Positions 1 through 6,203 of a stretch of DNA of 7,001 nucleotides are shown piece after piece. Position 1 is the first letter of the stretch. Each line of letters opens with the position of its first letter. Location: assembly GCA_016839875.1 (NCBI GenBank), contig JAEOTK010000236.1, positions 1 through 7,001 of the forward strand. Direction: 5' to 3'. A model generated the notes under the pieces. That model saw only the letters and a program-made list of their open reading frames with translations, did no database searches and had not been told where the DNA came from. Origin of the DNA: Candidatus Heimdallarchaeota archaeon. Its GTDB lineage: Archaea; Asgardarchaeota; Heimdallarchaeia; Heimdallarchaeales; Heimdallarchaeaceae. Both the position numbers and the translations under genes were made by a program.

Positions 1-2
1 AC

Positions 3-1274
3 TTTGTGAGACTTGGTTCTACTCATTCCATTCAATCTGAAATAAGAAATTATACTCTTAGCTCCTATAAAGAAAAGCAACCAGATATAACTACCTCTGA
101 AATTTTAGATCAACTACCAGTGATCGTAGCAACAACATCAACAATATCCAATCCAGTTTTTGATAAAATAGGAATACAAACAATTATTATTGATGAAGCG
201 AGTCAGATGACTGAAACAACTGCTCTAGCTACACTTATGGAAGGTAATCGTTTTGTTTTAGTAGGCGATCATAAGCAACTTCCACCTGTTGTCCAAAATT
301 CAGAAGCTCAGAAACAAGGAATGAGTATTTCATTATTTGAAAGACTAGCTAATAGTTTTCCAGACTCCATTCATCTGTTAACAGATCAATATAGAATGAA
401 CGATAAAATTGTTGATTATTCTAACAAAAAATACTACGAAGGTAGATTAAAAGCATTTGACAAAAAAGTTAGTAATCAGAATCTGATCGAATTAAGTAAT
501 TTCATTTCTGAATATCAAGATATTGAAGATTCTATCATTTATGATCCCTCATTCCCTTTGGTTTATGTACCAATACAAGGTGTCTTTCAACCAGATAAGA
601 AACTGAACAAAGCAGAAGCAGTAAAAGTTGCAGAAATAGTTAGTAATTTTCTGAAACTAGGTATAAGTCTGGAACAAATAGGTGTAATCTGCCCCTATCG
701 AGGACAAGTAAGCGAAATAAGACGTCAATTAACTCGTGCAATAACAGTAGATACAGTTGACAGATTTCAAGGTAGTGACAGGCAAATAATTATTCTGTCT
801 CTGGCTGAAACAATGTCAAAAGGAAAAAAAGGATTTGCAGATGCGAGAAGATTGAATGTTGCTTTAACTCGTGCAAAGAAGAAACTTGTTGTGGTTGGAA
901 ACCCAGAAGTTATAGAAAAAAATATTCAAGAGTACACAAATTATCTGAAAGACAATGCTGAAGTTACTGAAGAGAGCAAACCACTTTCAAAAGATGTCAT
1001 TACAGAACCAGTAAAACATGAAATAGTTGTAATTGCTGAGAAGCTTTCAACAACAGCGAAGATATTAAGAAAAGTAGTAGCAAAAGGTAAAGAAATATTA
1101 GATAAGAAGGAAACTGCATATAGCTGTTTACTCTGCTCAGAGCCTATATATGAAAATGCTGTAGAATGTCCTCTATGTGAAAACCTGTTTCATATTGATC
1201 ATCTTCTATCTTGGTTAAAAGAGAAGGAATATTGTCCTAATTGTAAAACAAGACTTACTATCTATTCCCAATAG
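3..1274 (+). CDS. Superfamily 1 (UPF1/IGHMBP2-like) helicase with C-terminal RING-like zinc finger, 5'-truncated
   Basis: This is the C-terminal part of a DNA/RNA helicase. Counting from the GTG at position 6, the visible motifs are: motif II DEASQ (63-67), motif III VGDHKQLPP (86-94), motif IV DQYRM (127-131), VICPYRGQ (227-234), motif V VDRFQGSDRQIIILS (251-265) and motif VI RRLNVALTRAKKKL (281-294). These are typical of the UPF1/DNA2/IGHMBP2 branch. The Walker A motif must lie upstream of the window. The GTG at 6 is not credited as a start, because the frame stays open to the left edge and the residues fit the middle of the helicase core. After a linker (about 302-370) comes a zinc finger with eight ligands: C374, C377, C388, C391, H396, H399, C410 and C413, with W403 in the usual RING tryptophan region. 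Helicase assignment is firm. Whether it acts on DNA or RNA, and what the finger binds, is unknown. The gene converges on the solute-binding protein gene. Confidence 0.93.
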   Translation, partial: FVRLGSTHSIQSEIRNYTLSSYKEKQPDITTSEILDQLPVIVATTSTISNPVFDKIGIQTIIIDEASQMTETTALATLMEGNRFVLVGDHKQLPPVVQNSEAQKQGMSISLFERLANSFPDSIHLLTDQYRMNDKIVDYSNKKYYEGRLKAFDKKVSNQNLIELSNFISEYQDIEDSIIYDPSFPLVYVPIQGVFQPDKKLNKAEAVKVAEIVSNFLKLGISLEQIGVICPYRGQVSEIRRQLTRAITVDTVDRFQGSDRQIIILSLAETMSKGKKGFADARRLNVALTRAKKKLVVVGNPEVIEKNIQEYTNYLKDNAEVTEESKPLSKDVITEPVKHEIVVIAEKLSTTAKILRKVVAKGKEILDKKETAYSCLLCSEPIYENAVECPLCENLFHIDHLLSWLKEKEYCPNCKTRLTIYSQ

Positions 1275-1290
1275 AGAAAAGAATAATTAG

Positions 1291-1298
1291 ATTTTTTA
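1291..1298 (+). terminator. T-tract terminator candidate after the helicase gene
   Basis: Six T residues at 1292-1297 lie 18 bases after the helicase stop codon, in the 59-bp gap before the convergent gene. Archaeal RNA polymerase can terminate on T-rich tracts without a hairpin. No convincing stem is visible, so this rests on the tract and its position only. Confidence 0.35.
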
Positions 1299-1301
1299 AA
1301 A

Positions 1302-1330
1302 CAATAAAAAGAAAAAGAAAGAAAATAGAA
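1302..1330 (-). terminator. T-rich terminator candidate after the solute-binding protein gene
   Basis: Read on the minus strand, this stretch just past the stop codon is a run of T blocks broken by single C residues (two T5 blocks, then T3 and T4). It fits an archaeal T-rich terminator and shares the convergent gap with the plus-strand tract. Confidence 0.35.
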
Positions 1331-1333
1331 AAA

Positions 1334-3172
1334 TTATTTTCTAAATCTTCTGAATGCTACTAATGATGCTACACCTAGGAATGCTATGAATATTAATCCA
1401 GCTATTCCGGTTTCTGCGGGTACTTCTACCTCAATGGTATATCCTGCGGCTTCCATGTAGTCAATTGCCAGATCTAAATCGTATGCATATGGAGCGAGTG
1501 CTTCATTGAATCCGACAACTGAGTCTGGAGTGGCTGCAACACCAGGAGCACCAAGTCCTTCAAGGATTTCATCAACGATTGTTTGTCTTGGAACTGCATG
1601 ACTAATGGCTTTTCTAATACCTTTAGCTGCTGCTGGGGTTCCAACGGGTGTCAATTCACCAGTACCAAACACTGGGTGTTTGAGGTTAATAGACATTTCT
1701 TGATGACTTGGGTCTTTGATAAGAACACCTTCAATTCCGGCTACACCTTCAAAGTCTGCTAGGACTGGGAAGTATTGTGCATCCATGATGTCAATGTTAC
1801 CAGCAATAAGTTCTGCAACTGCTGCATCTTTACCTGAAACGAATGTTAGATACCATTCATCTAGTAGAGGAGTAACTCCATGAGCTAGATCATCATAGTA
1901 TGTATTGGGTACCATTTTAACAATGCTGTTAACTGTATCGAAGCTTTCAACGATAAATGGTCCACAGCTTTTAACTAAGTTAAAACCTGCATCTCCAGTA
2001 CCTACTGGGTCATTGAAGATATCGGCGCCATGGGCATCGTATAGATCTTTAACACCAGTGAGATCTGCTTTGTACTTATCAATAATACCAAAATTTAGTA
2101 ATCCATCTGAGAACACGTAGAAGTCTTCTAAAATGAAGTTCATTTCTCCACCTGCACCTGGTGTAACGATTTCAATTGAATCATTTGTTGCAAACCAGAG
2201 TGTTAGGAAACTGTATGAAGATGAACCTACTTCAGGAGTCATATGAAGTTCGTATGAGTATTTAACGTCTTCAGGTAGAACTGGTTCTCCATCACTAAAT
2301 TTCGCATCAGGATCTAGGAACACTGTGATGTTCATTCTTGTTTCGTTCAAGAATGGACCACTTAGATAAGAATCTCCAAGAGTATAATTGAGTGCAATTT
2401 GAGGTTCCCAAACATTAGTATCTTGAGCTCTTTGTACTAGACAACCATAAACTGTTTGCATCCACTGAGTATCATAAAATGATTCAGCAACGTAAACGTT
2501 TGGTTCTCTAAGATCTGCTGGTATACCATATTTGATAACACCATCATCATTGTCCCAAAATTCGGCTCTATGTCCAGAACTTGCAATCAATAATCCGTCA
2601 ATACCACTGGTGGATTCTCTGAATCCGAAGAGTGATCTTGGATAAACTAGACAAATTGCAGGTAAGTCTTCGTAAAGAATTTCTTGCATTTCGTGTGCAT
2701 ATCCTATTCTTGTAGGGGCATCAAATTCAGATAGATAATTTGTTAACAAATCTTCGTATACTGGATTGATATATTGATAGAAGTTGTCACCATTTGGAAC
2801 TAAACTAGCAACGTCGTATAAACCTGTTGGATCCCAATCAAGTCCCCATGACCAACCAACGAAGAGGATATCAAAACCACCTTCAGCGTATGTTGGAATG
2901 TAATCATAGTCAAGTAATGGATAACTCCATGTACGGGGGCCAATGTTACCCCATCCAGTAGATTCATGGAATGTAATGCCAATACCAATTTTTGGTAATT
3001 GTTGCTCCATCAATAATGACCATTGATTACGGGCTGCGCTTGTATTGGGTGAAAGCAAGTTTATTGAAAATGCTATTTGTATTTCAATATCTTGTGCCAT
3101 TGTTGTTCCAATGGAAGTAGATAAACCGAACAAAACTATTAAGCTAATACCTAATAATGCTTTTTTATTCAT
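1334..3172 (-). CDS. Family-5 (oligopeptide-type) solute-binding protein, circularly permuted, C-terminally membrane-anchored
   Basis: Extracellular solute-binding component of a peptide/nickel-type ABC importer, 612 aa. A signal peptide (1-26) has no lipobox cysteine. A C-terminal transmembrane helix (about 589-606) with basic tail RRFRK should anchor the protein in the membrane. The family blocks occur in rotated order. Residues 29-206 resemble the C-terminal part of OppA/DppA-like proteins: QWSLLMEQQLPKIGIGI at 50-66, FDILFVGWSWGLDWDP at 100-115, NPVYEDLL at 136-143. Residues 214-581 resemble the N-terminal and middle part: KFSDGEPVLPEDVKYS from 291, CGPF at 403-406, NTYYDD at 423-428, ELIAGNIDIMDA at 454-465, IRKAISHAVPRQTIV at 519-533, YDLDLAIDYMEAAGYT at 564-579. 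The ATG at 3172 is chosen because GGTGA lies 8 bases upstream. A GTG at 3184 would add four residues. No permease or Opp-type ATPase lies beside it. Substrate unknown. Confidence 0.9.
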   Translation of the reverse strand: MNKKALLGISLIVLFGLSTSIGTTMAQDIEIQIAFSINLLSPNTSAARNQWSLLMEQQLPKIGIGITFHESTGWGNIGPRTWSYPLLDYDYIPTYAEGGFDILFVGWSWGLDWDPTGLYDVASLVPNGDNFYQYINPVYEDLLTNYLSEFDAPTRIGYAHEMQEILYEDLPAICLVYPRSLFGFRESTSGIDGLLIASSGHRAEFWDNDDGVIKYGIPADLREPNVYVAESFYDTQWMQTVYGCLVQRAQDTNVWEPQIALNYTLGDSYLSGPFLNETRMNITVFLDPDAKFSDGEPVLPEDVKYSYELHMTPEVGSSSYSFLTLWFATNDSIEIVTPGAGGEMNFILEDFYVFSDGLLNFGIIDKYKADLTGVKDLYDAHGADIFNDPVGTGDAGFNLVKSCGPFIVESFDTVNSIVKMVPNTYYDDLAHGVTPLLDEWYLTFVSGKDAAVAELIAGNIDIMDAQYFPVLADFEGVAGIEGVLIKDPSHQEMSINLKHPVFGTGELTPVGTPAAAKGIRKAISHAVPRQTIVDEILEGLGAPGVAATPDSVVGFNEALAPYAYDLDLAIDYMEAAGYTIEVEVPAETGIAGLIFIAFLGVASLVAFRRFRK

Positions 3173-3180
3173 TCTTTTTT

Positions 3181-3185
3181 TCACC
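3181..3185 (-). promoter_or_regulatory. Shine-Dalgarno site that decides the solute-binding protein start
   Basis: GGTGA on the minus strand matches the archaeal anti-Shine-Dalgarno core and ends 8 bases before the ATG at 3172. It overlaps the alternative GTG start at 3184, so it can only serve the ATG. Confidence 0.6.
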
Positions 3186-3212
3186 TTTTTTTTTCCACTA
3201 AAAAGAGTTTTC

Positions 3213-3222
3213 TTTTATATAT
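3213..3222 (-). promoter_or_regulatory. TATA box of the solute-binding protein gene
   Basis: ATATATAAAA on the minus strand is a strong archaeal TATA-like element. Transcription would be expected about 25 bases downstream, near 3193. That leaves a leader of about 20 bases containing the GGTGA site before the ATG at 3172. It shows the gene can be transcribed separately from the membrane-protein genes upstream. Confidence 0.6.
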
Positions 3223-3274
3223 GTGGAAGCAAGAAAAAAGAGCTATCACATCTATATTAATGTTTTGGGATATG

Positions 3275-3291
3275 ATTTTAATTATTAGATT
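3275..3291 (+). repeat. Direct repeat copy 1 (16 of 17 bases shared with 3393-3409)
   Basis: ATTTTAATTATTAGATT here recurs at 3393-3409 with one A to G change, 118 bases away in the same orientation. The sequence is very AT-rich, so chance similarity is possible. A regulator or chromatin-protein site is the other option. Confidence 0.35.
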
Positions 3292-3348
3292 GCGTGAATA
3301 GATTTATTTTCCTATTCTTATAGTGTAAGTTATTTTTTTAAAACGGTG

Positions 3349-3354
3349 AAAAAA
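3349..3354 (-). terminator. Possible T6 terminator for the ATPase/small membrane protein unit
   Basis: A T6 tract preceded by CC on the minus strand lies about 100 bases after the stop codon of the small membrane protein gene. No longer minus-strand T tract occurs closer to that stop, and no strong hairpin supports it. Confidence 0.25.
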
Positions 3355-3392
3355 GGCAGTATTGTCCCGTCAAAATATGTTTTTCATCTTCC

Positions 3393-3409
3393 ATTTTAAT
3401 TATTGGATT
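3393..3409 (+). repeat. Direct repeat copy 2 (16 of 17 bases shared with 3275-3291)
   Basis: ATTTTAATTATTGGATT differs from the first copy at one base. The flanking bases do not match, so the shared block is short and not part of a larger duplication. Confidence 0.35.
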
Positions 3410-3454
3410 CAAATTTTTTATTCGCAAATAAATTATGATTTTGAGGTTCTTTGA

Positions 3455-3910
3455 CTAAATCGTTACAGCTATTTTTAGTACTTGCCACAAGATCATGGAA
3501 TAAACTAACAAGAGAAAACCTCCAGCATAATATGTAAAAGCATTAAATGTTGCTTCTCTGAAACTATTTTTATCAAAAGTATCTGATCCAAAAAATTGGG
3601 TTTTGAGTTTTGAAACTGCAACTGATTGTCCAAAATTGCCTAAACATGCTCCTATGAAGATTACTAGAGCTGCTTCTCCAAAGACAATGTATTGCATAAA
3701 ATCAAGTACAAATAACCATTCGTTATCAAAGCCGAATACAAGTAACATAACTATAAGCAGATCAACCAAAATAAAAACGATCGAAGTTATAAAACCTAAG
3801 ACTATGATTCTCATCCAGTTAATCTTTTCTAGTTTCTCTTCCTCAAATTCCTTCTCGATTTCTAATTCATCAACTTCTTTTTCGGATCGAATTTTACTGG
3901 GATCTTTCAT
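3455..3910 (-). CDS. Small three-helix membrane protein of unknown function, coupled to the ABC ATPase
   Basis: A 151-residue protein I do not recognise. The first 30 residues are highly charged and mostly acidic (EKEFEEEKLEK at 19-29). Three hydrophobic segments follow, at about 34-60, 73-95 and 126-148. Between the last two is a polar loop with SFREATFNAFTYY (116-128). Its ATG overlaps the TGA of the ATPase gene as ATGA, and GGGAG lies five bases before the ATG within the ATPase coding sequence, so the two are almost certainly co-translated. The likely role is a membrane partner or anchor of the ATPase. It is too small, and has the wrong topology, for an FtsX/MacB permease (one helix, large external domain, three helices). 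The gene is secure; its function is not. Confidence 0.85.
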   Translation of the reverse strand: MKDPSKIRSEKEVDELEIEKEFEEEKLEKINWMRIIVLGFITSIVFILVDLLIVMLLVFGFDNEWLFVLDFMQYIVFGEAALVIFIGACLGNFGQSVAVSKLKTQFFGSDTFDKNSFREATFNAFTYYAGGFLLLVYSMILWQVLKIAVTI

Positions 3911-4935
3911 TTTTTCTCCCTTTTATTCGTAATTGCTGCATTACAATGAATGCAGAATTTAGCATCGTTTGAAACCATTTTTCCACACATTGTACACGTT
4001 GTTACATCTACTTCTCTTTTACTTGATTCTTCTTCTTCAAAGATGGGATCTAGTATGATTTTTCCCCCTTTAGCAGAAATTGAAAAATGCTTTGGATTAT
4101 TAAGCGTCTTCAGAATTGTTTTTGGAATCACTAAACGATTCTGCCTGTCTACTTCGAGTAACCTGCTTTCTTCTAGTTTTCTAAGATGAATTTTACTCCC
4201 ATGTTGTCCAATAACAATCCCATCTCTCATTTCTAAAACTCTGTCCGCTCTAGCTGCTACCTGTTGGGAGTGAGTTACGATACACAATGCAATACCTAAT
4301 TCATCACTTATTCTATCAAATAGATTAAGAATACTTTCAGCTGTAACAACATCTAGGTCACCTGTTGGTTCATCACCAATCAATATCCTCGGGTTGGTGA
4401 TTAATGTAGTGGCAATTGCAGCTCTTTTCTTTTCCCCTCCTGAGAGAGTATTTTCTTTCTTACTCCTTTTATCCCATATGTCCATAAATTTCAATAAAAA
4501 CTCTGATCGTTGTTTCACAATGTTATTTGGGATTTTTGCATAGTATCCTGCAAGTTCGATGTTTTCTTTCACTGTCAGATGTGGCATCAGTTTACTATCT
4601 TGAAAAATTACTCCAGCAAAACTTCTACGAGCCCGAACAATTTCCTCCAATGAAGATCGGGTTATGTCTTTAGATAAATCTTTCCAGAACACTTTACCAG
4701 AAGTTGGTTTCCCCATACCTGCTACAATATTCACTAAAGTTGTTTTTCCTGAACCACTAGGACCAATCAAAAATAGTTTTTCATTCGGATGAACTTTGAA
4801 TGAAACACCTCGTAGAGCTTGTGTTTCTATTTTCCCAGTTTTGTAGATTTTGATGATATCCTCTGCTACAAGTAGAGGTAGAGAATTATCGTCTGCAGAT
4901 TGTTGTTCTTGCGAGGATAATGATTTGGACGCCAT
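3907..4935 (-). CDS. ABC transporter ATPase fused to an AbrB-like domain and a zinc ribbon
   Basis: ATP-hydrolysing subunit of the LolD/MacB class, 342 aa. The nucleotide-binding domain is complete: Walker A GPSGSGKTT (58-66), Q-loop Q112, signature LSGGE (164-168), Walker B GDEP with D188 and E189, and H-loop H222. The D-loop region reads GDLD. Two additions follow. Residues about 259-297 (VDRQNRLVIPK, then SISAKGGKIILDPI) match the SpoVT/AbrB swapped-hairpin consensus, in which a GRIxIPK-like strand is followed by a closing IxLxP strand. Cys314, Cys317, Cys328 and Cys331 form a CxxC...CxxC zinc ribbon at the end. The C-terminal domain typical of Opp/Dpp ATPases is absent, so this is unlikely to power the neighbouring solute-binding protein. 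The ATG at 4935 is preferred because GGTGA lies 8 bases upstream. An in-frame ATG at 4950 would add five residues. Confidence 0.92.
   Translation of the reverse strand: MASKSLSSQEQQSADDNSLPLLVAEDIIKIYKTGKIETQALRGVSFKVHPNEKLFLIGPSGSGKTTLVNIVAGMGKPTSGKVFWKDLSKDITRSSLEEIVRARRSFAGVIFQDSKLMPHLTVKENIELAGYYAKIPNNIVKQRSEFLLKFMDIWDKRSKKENTLSGGEKKRAAIATTLITNPRILIGDEPTGDLDVVTAESILNLFDRISDELGIALCIVTHSQQVAARADRVLEMRDGIVIGQHGSKIHLRKLEESRLLEVDRQNRLVIPKTILKTLNNPKHFSISAKGGKIILDPIFEEEESSKREVDVTTCTMCGKMVSNDAKFCIHCNAAITNKREKK
3916..3920 (-). promoter_or_regulatory. Ribosome binding site inside the ATPase gene
   Basis: GGGAG on the minus strand lies five bases before the ATG at 3910. It sits in the last codons of the ATPase gene, consistent with translational coupling through the ATGA overlap. 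Confidence 0.6.
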
Positions 4936-4943
4936 AATACGCT

Positions 4944-4948
4944 TCACC
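4944..4948 (-). promoter_or_regulatory. Shine-Dalgarno site that decides the ATPase start
   Basis: GGTGA on the minus strand ends 8 bases before the ATG at 4935, the same site and spacing as in front of the solute-binding protein. It begins within the upstream ATG at 4950, so it argues against that start. Confidence 0.55.
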
Positions 4949-4980
4949 ATTTATTATGTGCACTAATAAAACTGTTTATT

Positions 4981-4993
4981 GAAATATATTTTT
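4981..4993 (-). promoter_or_regulatory. TATA box of the ATPase/small membrane protein unit
   Basis: AAAAATATATTTC on the minus strand is TATA-like. A start site about 26 bases downstream, near 4961, gives a leader of about 26 bases carrying GGTGA before the ATG at 4935. With the T tracts just upstream, it suggests this pair has its own promoter. Confidence 0.5.
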
Positions 4994-5016
4994 GTAAATT
5001 GTTTTGTAATGGTAAG

Positions 5017-5034
5017 AAAAAAAGAAGTAAAAAA
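5017..5034 (-). terminator. T-tract terminator after the 346-residue membrane protein gene
   Basis: On the minus strand, T6 (5034-5029) and T7 (5023-5017) tracts begin about 8 bases after the stop codon. This is the clearest archaeal-type T-rich terminator in the window. A weak AGAAG/CTTCT pairing flanks the first tract, but a hairpin is not required. Some readthrough into the ATPase gene is possible. Confidence 0.5.
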
Positions 5035-5041
5035 TCCTTCT

Positions 5042-6082
5042 TTATTCTTCAGCTTGAGTTCCTAAATCTAGACTTGGAGCTCTACGAGCTTCAACATAAT
5101 CTGAAACTTTTCTGTATAGATAATCCTTGTTCTTCCAGATATTGTCTAGATTTCCAATTATTAAGAATATACCATAAGTGATTAAGAAAGGAATGAAGTA
5201 GATTAACATGCAAGTTAGACTAATAGCTATTGGATGATACTGTCCTTGATTTCCTGTTAGATCTTGATATGCAAACCCATAGATAAGAAAATTATTCGAT
5301 CTCCTCTCTACAAAGAGGGAATAGAGCAGATCTCGAAATCTTAGTTCAATATCTCCAGTCATTAATGCCATTGTTGTTCCTAATACCAAAGATGCAATGA
5401 ATACAATAATCAGAAGTAGCTTAACGCTTGGTAAATAGGGTTTTTTCAGTACTAACTTGAATATTATAAAATTATACAATCCTGTAATAACTGCCCCAAG
5501 GAGAACAGGCAACCAAACAATCACGATATATGTTAAGACCCATTTTGGGCTGTTTGGGTTAATTAATTCTTGACCCCAGACTTCATCAATACTGAAGTAT
5601 CTATGTGTTTGAGCGAAATCATTCTCAGCAACAAGGTCGAATCCGTTTTTCAGAAATCCACTGTCTGTTAACATGAATAAACTAAAACCTAGAAGAAGTG
5701 TAACCATTGGAGCAAAGAACCAAACCATAACTGGCTTTCCTATTAATCTTAGAGTAATATCTTGACCTGTGTTCAAACCATAGGTTAGAAAGATGGTCAT
5801 CCAATAACTTGGACCTTTCCAGAACGAGTGTTCTGGTCCATCTCCTCTCATAGTGTTTGTTACACCCATAACTATAACACTGATTAACCAAGTAAATATG
5901 AAATAGATACCCATTGGAGAATGAAGTTTTTTACCAAAGAATTTCAGTGTAGCTAAACCCCAATCTCCCCATACTCTGAAGAAAGAGCGGGGACGCAAAT
6001 CTGTAGAAGTTGAAATATCTTTTTCTTCACTAATGCTTTTTGCTTCCATGTTCATTGCCATTTGTTCATTTACAATAAGCAT
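5042..6082 (-). CDS. Polytopic membrane protein of unknown function
   Basis: A 346-residue integral membrane protein I do not recognise. Five hydrophobic segments are clear, at about 57-75, 117-138, 181-208, 219-241 and 285-310. A weaker one lies at about 92-104. The N-terminus (about 35 residues) and C-terminus are polar. Loop 139-180 is rich in acidic and aromatic residues, and a second loop spans 242-283. I see no EAA motif of importer permeases and no FtsX-like layout. It lies upstream of the ATPase on the same strand with a 106-bp gap that holds a terminator and a promoter, so it is a neighbour but not clearly in the same transcript. The start is uncertain. No Shine-Dalgarno is seen, ATGs also occur at codons 8, 10 and 12, and a TATA-like TTTAAAAT overlaps the first ATG. 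A leaderless start at codon 8 or 10 is plausible. Confidence 0.85.
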   Translation of the reverse strand: MLIVNEQMAMNMEAKSISEEKDISTSTDLRPRSFFRVWGDWGLATLKFFGKKLHSPMGIYFIFTWLISVIVMGVTNTMRGDGPEHSFWKGPSYWMTIFLTYGLNTGQDITLRLIGKPVMVWFFAPMVTLLLGFSLFMLTDSGFLKNGFDLVAENDFAQTHRYFSIDEVWGQELINPNSPKWVLTYIVIVWLPVLLGAVITGLYNFIIFKLVLKKPYLPSVKLLLIIVFIASLVLGTTMALMTGDIELRFRDLLYSLFVERRSNNFLIYGFAYQDLTGNQGQYHPIAISLTCMLIYFIPFLITYGIFLIIGNLDNIWKNKDYLYRKVSDYVEARRAPSLDLGTQAEE

Positions 6083-6095
6083 TTTAAATCTTTTC
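6081..6095 (-). promoter_or_regulatory. Possible BRE/TATA element of the polytopic membrane protein gene
   Basis: On the minus strand CGAAAAGATTTAAAAT resembles an archaeal BRE plus TATA element. If used, transcription would begin near 6059, giving leaderless translation from codon 8 (6061) or 10 (6055). Another TATA-like string, ACATATTT near 6103, would instead fit the first ATG. Confidence 0.35.
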
Positions 6096-6108
6096 GATGA
6101 AATATGTG

Positions 6109-6120
6109 AAAAGTACTTTT
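6109..6120. promoter_or_regulatory. 12-bp perfect palindrome in the divergent promoter region
   Basis: AAAAGTACTTTT is a perfect inverted repeat between two divergent genes, upstream of both proposed TATA elements. It could bind a dimeric regulator. The size and AT-richness make chance a real alternative. Confidence 0.3.
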
Positions 6121-6154
6121 TTGGATTATTTTACGTTCAATAAAATGCTTGAAC

Positions 6155-6182
6155 CAAAACGCTTTAAGTGTATATTTATTTT
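6155..6182 (+). promoter_or_regulatory. Probable eutA promoter
   Basis: CTTTAAG (centred near 6164), preceded by an A-rich CCAAAACG, fits a BRE/TATA pair. It would place the start near 6190, with a leader of about 20 bases that includes the ribosome site. The adjacent GTATATTTATT is also TATA-like but would start transcription inside the ribosome binding site, so it is less likely. Confidence 0.45.
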
Positions 6183-6197
6183 TGAGTTTTAGGCTTA

Positions 6198-6203
6198 GAG
6201 GAT
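6198..6203 (+). promoter_or_regulatory. eutA ribosome binding site
   Basis: GAGGAT lies five bases before the ATG at 6209 and supports that start. Confidence 0.6.

Larger units (their letters stand above)
3186..3454. other. Intergenic spacer between the small membrane protein gene and the solute-binding protein gene
   Basis: This AT-rich spacer holds the TATA box near 3218, a minus-strand T6 tract at 3349-3354 that could terminate the upstream transcript, and a 17-base near-direct repeat (3275-3291 and 3393-3409). No convincing gene or structured RNA was seen. Confidence 0.6.

Noticed and set aside
3..1274. GTG at position 6 as the true start of the helicase gene
   Set aside because: The frame is open to the window edge and a helicase of this family needs an upstream Walker A motif, so the gene is cut by the window.
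1334..3172. Rotated block order as an assembly chimera or frameshifted pair of genes
   Set aside because: One uninterrupted frame has a signal peptide at one end and an anchor at the other, with even composition throughout. Origin from a tandem duplication trimmed at both ends remains possible and would give the same permuted protein.
3340..3375. ACGG/CCGT pairing as a structured RNA
   Set aside because: Only four pairs close a loop of about 20 bases, with no compact stem inside.
3339..3395. 18-codon minus-strand open frame in the spacer, starting MEDEKH
   Set aside because: Too short to support, with no Shine-Dalgarno or recognisable motif.
3603..3932. Open frame on the plus strand, rich in Ser and Thr
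   Set aside because: It is antisense to the small membrane protein gene, has no recognisable domain, and its composition is what the reverse of acidic and hydrophobic codons gives.
3907..4935. ATPase as the energy subunit for the neighbouring solute-binding protein
   Set aside because: It lacks the C-terminal domain usual in Opp/Dpp ATPases, is of the LolD/MacB class, and the binding protein gene has its own promoter.
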